64,000 bases of DNA. It comes from Ariolimax columbianus (lineage: Eukaryota > Mollusca > Gastropoda > Stylommatophora > Arionidae). The stretch covers positions 31,163,953-31,227,952 of the forward strand of contig JAVGWX010000007.1 in the NCBI GenBank assembly GCA_036924085.1, given 5' to 3'. How positions within the stretch are numbered: the first letter of the stretch is position 1; each line of letters starts with the position of its first letter. Both the position numbers and the translations under genes were made by a program. The notes under the pieces are model-generated. The model worked only from the letters and a program-made list of their open reading frames with translations. It ran no database searches and was not told where the DNA came from. This document shows positions 57,090 through 64,000 of this stretch, one piece after another.

Positions 57090-58035
57090 CTAATTTAACT
57101 TCTTTATACTGGTTTAGAAGACTGCAGAGTCAGTATACAACCGGTTTCTTCTACTTCACTTGATCTAAAAATAACTATGTGCATCCAATCTATTCTTGAA
57201 TGCATTCCAAGCATTCACTACTATCTGGCTAAAACAATATTTCCCAATATTTAATCTGGACCTTTTTTTAAATTCATTTGTGGCTATTCCCTCTTGTTCT
57301 CGTAGCTGGTACTTAGAAAAAACTTGTTATAGTCTAATTTATCCTTTCCATTGATTATCTTATAAGGTAAAGGTCAGTCCTATGGCACTATTTGCCATCG
57401 GGAATGAAGATAAATCTTCATGTACTAAGCCGCAGCATATGTGAGGTTTGGTGGCCAGTTCCCTTTCTTGCTGTTTATACCTTCCCTGACTCGCCAGGTA
57501 CCCATTTACAGCTAGGCCAACTGGAGGAGCAATAATACCAGAAACGAACCGCGTCTGGATTTTATTGTCTGTCTGTGATTTCCAACCTTGGAGCACTGTA
57601 ATCCTACTCTTAACAGGCCAGCTCACTTGTTGACTTGTACTAATCATCTAGAATTATTCTCTATTCTAGACACAGTGGGTCGGTTTTTCTGAGTCTTTCC
57701 TCACAACTGTAATCCCTCTATCAGTTTTGTCACTCTCTTCTTTATATCCTTTTCAGCATGTTTATATCTTCTCTACGATAAGGACTCTACACCTGAACAG
57801 AGTACTCCAATCTAGATCTAACTAGTGCTTTATGCAATTTGACTATCACTTCCATGCTTCTATGTTTAATATTTCATGTTATCATACCTAACATTGCATT
57901 TGTCTTTTTCACTGCTACCTGAACTTGTTCACTCATACTACCTGTATGATCAATTATAACCCCTAGGTCCCTTTCCTTTTCTATTAAGCGTCTAGCAAAT
58001 GGTGTTAAGTCACGATTGATTTAATTAAACGTCTT
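57090..58035 (-). mobile_element. CR1-like LINE 3' region (interrupted, decayed)
   Basis: Minus-strand blocks in order: EKERDLGVIIDHTG, MSEQVQVAVKKTNAMLG, KLHKALVRSRLEYSVQV and RKTDPLCLE (57990-57670), then after an insert KIINGKDKLDYNKFF (57350-57310) and NAWNAFKNRLDAHS-like sequence, ending CTGCAGTCTTCTAAACCAGT. This is the post-RT part of a CR1-type ORF2. Two insertions lie in or beside it: 57362-57655 and 58042-58420. Confidence 0.75.
57362..57655 (-). mobile_element. SINE-like insert in the CR1-like element
   Basis: Interrupts the CR1 reading between LCLE and KIINGKDK, where other CR1 proteins are continuous. It contains GGTTGGAAATC and TGGCCTAGCTGTAAATGG on the minus strand. Its segment CCAGTTCCCTTTCTTGCTG resembles the 78-bp array unit. 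Exact borders and target duplication are not clear. Confidence 0.5.
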
Positions 58036-58041
58036 TATACT

Positions 58042-58420
58042 TGGTCCTGTCAATATTCCTCTATGCTTGTGAGACATGGACAGTTACAGCTGACCTTCAG
58101 CGAAGGATACAGGCCTTGGAGATGAGATGTTTCCGAAGACTTTTAAACGTCACGTACAAAAATTGAATTACAAATGAGGAAATACGAGATAGAATTACAA
58201 CTGCAATAGGGCCTTTTGAAGACCTCTTGGCAACTGTCAAAAGAAGGAAACTCGCTTCGTACGGTCACATATCAAGATCAAATGGTCTTGCAAATACGAT
58301 CCTGCACGGAAAGGTGCAAGGCAGACAACGAAGAGGCTGTCCCGAAAAGAGGTGGGAGGACAACATAAAAGAATAGACCAATCTCTGACGACCTCACCAG
58401 ATACGGGATGACCTGACCTG
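58042..58420 (+). mobile_element. RTE-like element, 3' fragment with 6-bp target duplication
   Basis: The + strand reads FLYACETWTVTADLQRRIQA, LEMRCFRRLLNVTYKN, TAIGPFEDLLATVKRRKLAS and NGLANTILHGKVQGRQRRG, homologous to 7330-7650 of the RTE-like element at 5259-7770. The tail is GATGACCTGACCTG. It is flanked by TATACT (58036-58041 and 58421-58426) and inserted into the 3' end of a second CR1-like tail (GTCTTTATACTGGTTTAGAAG). Confidence 0.85.
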
Positions 58421-58475
58421 TATACTGGTTTAGAAGACTACAGAGTCTGCATACAACCAGTTTCTTGTAGTGTGA
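58421..58475 (-). mobile_element. CR1-like LINE 3' tail
   Basis: TATACTGGTTTAGAAGACTA, then CAGAGTCTGCATACAACCAG matches 57105-57150 and the last 25 bases of the window. It continues the sequence to the left of the RTE fragment. Confidence 0.6.
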
Positions 58476-58959
58476 TTTTTACCAATGTGCGATGTAATTT
58501 TAATAGACTCATACACTACAGCTAATAAGCCATGGGAAACCAGTCTATGATAGTGGTTAACATTCCGGTTAACTGCACTCCAGAATTCAGCCCAAGTTAT
58601 CACTACTCAACGGTCTTCATGCTTGGACTGAAGCTGCCTTTCGCCTGTCCACCTCCACCAGAGGTTACATGATACCTCTCCCAACCCCGTATTCTCAGCA
58701 CAGAAAGAGTCACACTGACGCGAAGGTGGACACAATCAAGAGGTCTAAGGGATAGAACTCGAAAAAAAACAGGGAGTCAAAAACGGACAAAGAAAGCCTG
58801 ACACAAACATTGGTCAAACACACACTCCTCGCTGCTCTCATCCCAGGGCAGTGGAGTACTCAGCTCCACCTAGGCTGTGGTAGGGATTTCAGTCGACACA
58901 TTACGCATGAACAATCCTCAGAAGTTGGACATGGTAGTGGTCGATCTACACATAGGGCC

Positions 58960-59030
58960 TTGAACATTATTATTATTATTATTACTAGAGCTAAGTAGAC
59001 CCGCAGCCAGTTAGGCACCTTCTATAGATA
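58960..59030. repeat. (ATT)n and adjacent dispersed repeat end
   Basis: A short ATT run (58965-58983) followed by AAGTAGACCCGCAGCCAGTTAGGCACCTTCTA, a close match to the 14580-14615 segment before the first (TA)n tract. The family is not recognised. Confidence 0.5.
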
Positions 59031-59109
59031 CTCTTAACAAACCACCTGGAGAAAGGTACAAATAACTTGGGTAGATTTTTCATTTGAATTTTGTCATGGA
59101 AACAGCTGT

Positions 59110-59305
59110 TAAGACTAGTCTTTTTGATTTCCAACTACCAAGGAATTTTTAACGTGCTCGACACTGAACACGAGAAGCCGATCTCACTACCCAGAGATCA
59201 GGGACAATTTTACCAAATGAAAAAAAATCCGATCTCCACAAAGATTCGAACACACGACCTCCAGCACCCAAGGCGGATACCTTAACTCGAAATCAGAGTC
59301 CCCCT
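59110..59305 (-). mobile_element. tRNA-derived SINE
   Basis: The minus strand reads AAGGGGGACTCTGATTTCGA, GTTAAGGTATCCGCC, then GTGTGTTCGAATCTTTGTGG: A-box-like and B-box (GTTCGAATC) elements at pol III spacing, followed by a body ending near CTTAACAGCTG. Confidence 0.65.
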
Positions 59306-59568
59306 TGCTTTTCTACAAATGAGAGTAGAGGGTTTATGTTTTGTTTTCCTGTTGCTAATAGTTTCAACAGGATGGAGCCGTATAGGTAGTGACAAATTTA
59401 TTTAGAATTTTGTTTCATGATAAAAATGTTGCAGCCAGGCAAAGTGCTTGATGAAAAATTCCTGGTTGGATTGTGCAACACCTGGACGGTATAGGTGAAT
59501 CATTCTGGAAAATATGAATTCTAAATATGTAAAATTTAAGTGTATTGTCAAAGCAATATCTATTTCTA

Positions 59569-59816
59569 GGGGACTGTGTGAGCTAGTGGTTAAGTGACAT
59601 GGCTCACACACCGAAGATGCTGGGTTCGCTACGAATCACAGCACCAGCCGTTACCTCAGAGAAGCAAACCCTTAAAAAAACGCAGGAGGAAGGAGACCCT
59701 TAAATAAAAATATGCCGAAGTCGGATGCACGGAGCCGACAGACACAAAATAAAAACATAGTGCAACGCACACCTTTTTGGGGAATAAAAAAAATAAGGCA
59801 AACGCAAAATAAAAAC
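59569..59816 (+). mobile_element. tRNA-derived SINE family 2, + strand copy
   Basis: The head GGGGACTGTGTGAGCTAGTG, then GTTAAGTGAC, with GGGTTCGCTACGAATC as B-box region; the body has CAGCACCAGCCGTTACC, then CGCAGGAGGAAGGAGACCC; the core is GAAGTCGGATGCACGGAGCC; the end is an A-rich tail with AATAAAAACC. Homologous to 60915-61177. Confidence 0.85.
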
Positions 59817-59949
59817 CAACCTATTTCTGTTATTCCTTACTTGTGTTATGTCAAAGCAGCTGCATAACACAATGCTGGCAGTCTCGTCTTGAAAGTTAGT
59901 GGAGAGGAAATTATGCAGAAAAATATTATATTTTGTGGCTCTTAAATAT

Positions 59950-59990
59950 TAAGGGGCGAGGGGGGGGGGGGGGGGGGGGGGTGTGTGTGT
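59950..59990. repeat. Poly-G / GT tract
   Basis: A run of about 25 G, then GTGTGTGTG. The length may be unreliable. Confidence 0.85.
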
Positions 59991-60074
59991 CTATGTGTAT
60001 ATGATAATAGGAGAAATTGTGCAAGTTAATAAAACACTAATCCTGAAACATTTAGAAAATTTTTGTTAAGCATT

Positions 60075-60352
60075 AAGATCCTTTTAACATGCCAGTTTGG
60101 CATATTGGGAATATGGTGTGAGGCCAATACGTTTCTTGACCAACAAGACACTAGGGATGATGTGGTCAACATCACGCCAGCCATCTTTACTTTCCCAGGT
60201 TATTATGGTACCCAATTTTTTAGGCTGGGGCGGCCCCAAGTTCATTCAGTGATCGGAAAAAAATCCTGCACCAACTGGAGACCAAACCCTGTTCACTGGG
60301 CCTGGAAGCCAGTGCACTAACCAATTCATTACCTCAGCTCCCTCCCAAAATG
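60075..60352 (-). mobile_element. tRNA-derived SINE
   Basis: The minus strand starts GGGAGGGAGCTGAGGTAATG, with ATTGGTTAGTGCACTGGC (A-box region) and CAGGGTTTGGTCTCC (B-box region), followed by GGCCGCCCCAGCC. The remainder to about 60075 is assigned to the element with less confidence. Confidence 0.6.
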
Positions 60353-60914
60353 TTGAGCACAACAGTGAAATTTTTAGCACCACAAATTTGTCGTGCCCTG
60401 AAGTAGCAGACCCAAGTCCAACCATCCAGAGTGGCCACTTACGTCATGTTTGGTAGGTGACAGTGCTACTATTCTCTGCTCCCATGTTAAGCCTGAGTAA
60501 TGCATAGGAAAAAATGTTATAAGGAGTGTTGTTGTTGGAAACCACTTGTACAGAGTTCACTTCATCTGCTTTGGGGCTGAAGATATACAACAGCCAATGA
60601 CTCAAAGCTGGCTGCTTTTATCGGGGTCAGAAACCCATAATTAGCCAAAACCCCATTTTTTCTCCAAATGGCGGACCTGGAAACAGACTGCAGTCATACA
60701 GCCTGGCTAAGAGGTTAAAGATAAAATATGGAAGGTAAATTTGACTCGAAAAAAGCTGAAATCGTGTCGAAAGGCACAGAAATGCAACCTAGCTGTAAAA
60801 TTTTACAGAACATTATTTCAGGATGAATATCAAAGAACATTTCAACTGTTGATGTTTCCTTGGTAGCAGTGGCTTTTTTTACATTCCAAAACATTTTTAT
60901 TTTTTTTATTTGTT

Positions 60915-61177
60915 CTTCTTTTTTATTTTTATTTGTTTGGACGTTTGCCTTATTTCTCTATTCCCCAAGACAGTGTGCATTGCACTGTGGTTTTTATTTT
61001 ATGCCTATTGGCCCAATGCATCCAACTTCAGCATGCATTTTATGTAAGGGTCTGCTTCCTCCTGCATTTTCTAAGGGTTTGCTTCCACGGGGTAACGGCC
61101 GGTGCTGTGATGGGGATTGAACCCAGAAACTTTGGCTTGTGAGTCGTGTCACTTAATCACTAGCCCACGCCGTCCCC
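60915..61177 (-). mobile_element. tRNA-derived SINE family 2, minus strand copy
   Basis: The minus strand starts GGGGACGGCGTGGGCTAGTG, ATTAAGTGACACG, B box GGGTTCAATCCCC, body GCAGGAGGAAGCAGACCC, core GAAGTTGGATGCATTGGGCC and an A-rich 3' end. It aligns along its whole length with 59569-59816. Confidence 0.87.
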
Positions 61178-61329
61178 ATAAAAACATATTTGAGGAAGAC
61201 CTTGATCCTCCTGGCTGTAGTGCAATGCGAGGCTCCTCCTTCTTCTTTGTGATCGCATCATAGATGTTTACACCATCTGGCAAGTTTCCACGATGAACTC
61301 GATCGTAGTTGCTCTTTAGCTCCATACAG

Positions 61330-61740
61330 CTTTGATTGTAGTGTTAATCATTTGGCCAGTGTATCCTCCTTAACTGACCATACAGAGGACAGTCCTGCAA
61401 AACATGCTCTGCAGTTTGTTCGCTAATCCCACATGTACACAGCGGCGAAGCAGACAGACGAAGCCTGTACATGTGTTTATTCAGTCTATTGTGCCCAGTC
61501 CTGAGGCGAAGAATGTTAGTCTGCCCTTGCCGGTCAAGGGTGTGCTAGTCATCGTCGGGTTGGTTATATTCTCTTCTGACAGCCTGGACAACTCTCTTTT
61601 TCTCAAAGTATGTGATTTTGCTGTCTTATTGCTTACATTCTCCTCCCTTCCCTGCAAGCCCAACTGCCCTCTCATTTCCAGGCACGCCACAGTGGGATGG
61701 CAGCCACTGGAGTATAGTTCACTTTCCAGCAGCTACCCTA
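61330..61740 (-). pseudogene. RNase H-bearing LINE remnant, minus strand
   Basis: The minus strand reads TILQWLPSHCGVPGNERA (RNase H), GRLTFFA, then ILRLRTGHNRLNKHMYRLRL and CTCGISEQTAEHVLQDCPLY, followed by HWPND. The order and motifs are those of the Nimb copies but the sequence is clearly a different, older family. Frames are broken. Confidence 0.75.
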
Positions 61741-61969
61741 ACCAGTTCACTTCTCAGAAGCGAGAGTTTACCACCCTTAAGAGCTTGCAAGACTCCTCAA
61801 TAAGCTATCCATAACTCGTTGACTAGACTGTTGTGACACAACCTGCACCCAGACACACAACGTGGACTTGTGGTAGGAATCTTGATCATCATGTTTCACA
61901 AAAACTTGTCTACCCAGATAATGAAAATGAAACCACTAGTTTACTCACTAAAAAATTACATTCAAACTA

Positions 61970-62190
61970 CTCAGCTGAAGTACAGGAATGATTAGCAACA
62001 CCAATGCCAATAGGCTGTATTCATTACAGAAGCAATGTCAGTTCTGCGAGTCCTCAAGCATGATAAACTGCCAGGGCTTAAAACAGTCAGGAGAATTACT
62101 AGGCAGGAGAAGGGTAGTGCTACAGTGGATATTATCACACAGTGGCATACCAGGAAATAAGACAGCAGACAGGAAAGCAACATGAGAACA
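61970..62190 (+). pseudogene. RNase H remnant, + strand
   Basis: The + strand frame contains VVLQWILSHSGIPGNKTADR, the last RNase H block, with the catalytic Asp in TADR. Preceding residues are not clearly alignable. Opposite orientation to the remnant at 61330-61740. Confidence 0.6.
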
Positions 62191-64000
62191 AAAATAACAA
62201 GCAATCCCCTTCAGGAAAAGAAGACCTTTATCCAAGCCATAAGACAACTATTACTGCATTGATCAAGCGGAGCAGGTAATTCGGTTTAAATGAGTGAAAA
62301 AAACTATGCCAGTTGTAGGTACTTGGAGACTAGGATGCAAACCTAGATGTTATTTAAAAGTGTAAATATTCAATGTTGAGATAAAACACAAATTTAGTCA
62401 TCTTAGTCTTAGTTGACCTGTACTTCTATAGGAGTGGATGCCCCTGTGCAGAAAATCTTCACAGGTCTTTAACAAATACTTGCCAAGCTTTCCTGCACTA
62501 TAATTTTCAGCTCCCCTCTCAAGTCTTTCCTGCCATTTCTAGGTTTGTCTTGACTTCCTTTCTCCATGAGTGTTTAGGCCTGCTCCTTTTCTCTTGTCTT
62601 AAGGATTCCAGAACAGTGACTGCCTTGTATCAGCTGGTTTCTGCAATGTGTGTCCTATCCACGTACCTCCCTCTCACGTCTTATCTCTCTGGCATCTGTC
62701 CAGTTATTTTTAAGAACAGTTCAACAACATTTTTTTTTCTGTTACAAGGTGACGGGATTCTTAGAACAGCAAAAACGATTGCGATGCCTCACTCGTACAG
62801 CACCAACTGTGCTTCATACACATGGATGTGTACAAGTTAAACTCCATAGAGCTGCAGTAAAAATGAATCTCAAATGTATTCATTTTAATTGGAGGCAACC
62901 TACAATATTATAAATAAGTGACATTCCTTTAACACTCTTCATCTTAACCAGGGGTGTCCTGTCTATGGCCCACCAAGGTGTTTAATGTATTCCCAACAAG
63001 CACTTTGCAAAATCTAGCAAAACAATCAAACAAGGCCTGCCGCCCCTATCGATGCGTAGACCATTGACAACATTCCGCCATTATTCATGGCACTGGGCTG
63101 CTTTTTCTGTCTCTGTCCTGGTGTAATCATTTAATTTTAGTTCATTCTCACATTCTCGTCTGTGTATTTTTGGGTCTCTCTTCTCTTGAGGATTCATATA
63201 AGAGCCTGTCTGGCTATGTTCGATGGTGCCTTCTGTAGCATATATCCTATCCAGTCTCATTTTCTACACTTAATTTGTTGTTGGCTCCTTTCCCATAGGT
63301 CCTCATTCTGTCCTTATGTCCTATCACCATATGCCCATTATCCTTCATTGGCATCTGTGAGAGAAGGACTAGAGTCTTTATTGCATGGTCTTGATTGTTC
63401 TCCATGTCTTCGATTCCAACAGCACTGAACATGATAATTTTGTTGACAATCTTGATGTCTCTGTATCTTCATTTATTGTTTAGTGTCAGGAATGCCACTC
63501 TTACTTTTCCAATTCTGATCCTGTACTTTCTGATGTGCCAAATAGGTAAAGGTATCTGCTGTCCCTCAGAATGATTGGTTCTTTTGTTGATAGTGTTGAA
63601 TTTAAGGAGCTTGGTATTCTTCATGTTGATAGTTCTAATCTGCTAGATTATTCTTTCATCCTATCAAGTTTAGCAACACAAAAATACCACAGGTAACTCG
63701 TCACCTAGTCAAAGACGGTTTAATCTGCATTCTGGTGGTGAGGCACGACAAGTGACTTAGTACCAGGTTGTCAAATGTTTAAACTTATTTTGATTTTTGC
63801 CATGCTGACTAAAGGCCTTACTCAGACCATTTCCCATCTCAACGGTGGACATTCAAGTGAATGCTCTAAGTTATAAGGCCATCAGAATATCACTTTTCAT
63901 GTCCACCTGATGTCAGGCTCGTACACTACATACTCGGCCAATTTGCATTTTCTTAATAGTGCAGTATTTTAACTTAATGTCTTTATACTGGTTTAGAAGA
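62191..64000. other. Intergenic, old repeats only
   Basis: No gene is supported. 63290-63430 matches the dispersed repeat at 39800-39960, and 63975-64000 (GTCTTTATACTGGTTTAGAAG) is the start of another CR1-like tail cut by the window edge. The rest is unrecognised. Confidence 0.5.

Overview
This window is animal nuclear DNA, most likely from a gastropod mollusc. I base that on three things read from the sequence: a decayed 18S/28S rDNA fragment with metazoan 18S signatures, two large receptors of the LDLa-LRR-7TM type typified by the snail receptor GRL101, and many RNase H-bearing non-LTR elements of the I/Nimb type that are common in molluscs. I cannot name the species. There are no operons; the unique protein-coding content is two paralogous genes set in a landscape made almost entirely of transposable elements and tandem repeats.

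Core of the window: receptor gene A (exon 1 at 2368-2422, exon 2 at 21763-25628) and receptor gene B (exon 1 at 37347-37401, exon 2 at 40355-44217) lie head to tail on the + strand. In both, a tiny first exon encodes a signal peptide and ends in phase 1 at a GTGAGT donor. It joins a giant second exon encoding a von Willebrand A-like domain, a C-type lectin-like domain, a Cys-rich region, two LDL receptor class A repeats, leucine-rich repeats and a rhodopsin-like 7TM. The duplicated block is larger than the genes: each copy begins with an (ATC)n tract (1243-1985; 35955-36945), and each is followed by a homologous flank ending in a minisatellite (33328-33892; 45312-45862). Gene A carries one in-frame TGA between the lectin and LDLa regions. 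The 7TM parts of A and B are nearly identical at the DNA level, while the ectodomains have diverged.

Region by region: 1-798 is the 3' end of a Nimb-like LINE, then a 44-bp minisatellite and the (ATC)n tract before exon 1 of gene A. The 19-kb first intron of gene A holds a Tx1/L1-like LINE split by an RTE-like LINE (3650-8015), a 55-bp array split by a Nimb copy, a 59-bp satellite of about 65 units (10268-14085), a Nimb copy with an intact 969-codon RT-RNase H frame (14935-17875), and an rDNA pseudo-unit fusing the 5' two thirds of 18S to the 3' end of 28S (18100-19948, minus strand). Between the genes (25.7-36 kb) are SINEs, 67-bp, 28-bp and 51-bp arrays, a Nimb copy and a decayed endonuclease-RT LINE. 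The first intron of gene B holds a decayed Tc1/mariner-like transposase interrupted by a SINE. From 44 kb to the end there are only repeats: a 36-bp array, a LINE with an internal 75-bp triplication, two adjacent Nimb insertions, CR1-like LINE tails, a 78-bp array and several tRNA-derived SINEs.

How the parts relate: the receptors look like cell-surface pattern-recognition GPCRs, with a lectin/vWA/LRR ectodomain for binding and a 7TM for signalling; this role is inferred. The Nimb-like LINEs share a GTACGAAGAAG-type 3' terminus with SINE families here, which suggests that they mobilise them. Many insertions can be dated relative to each other from target-site duplications read directly from the sequence.
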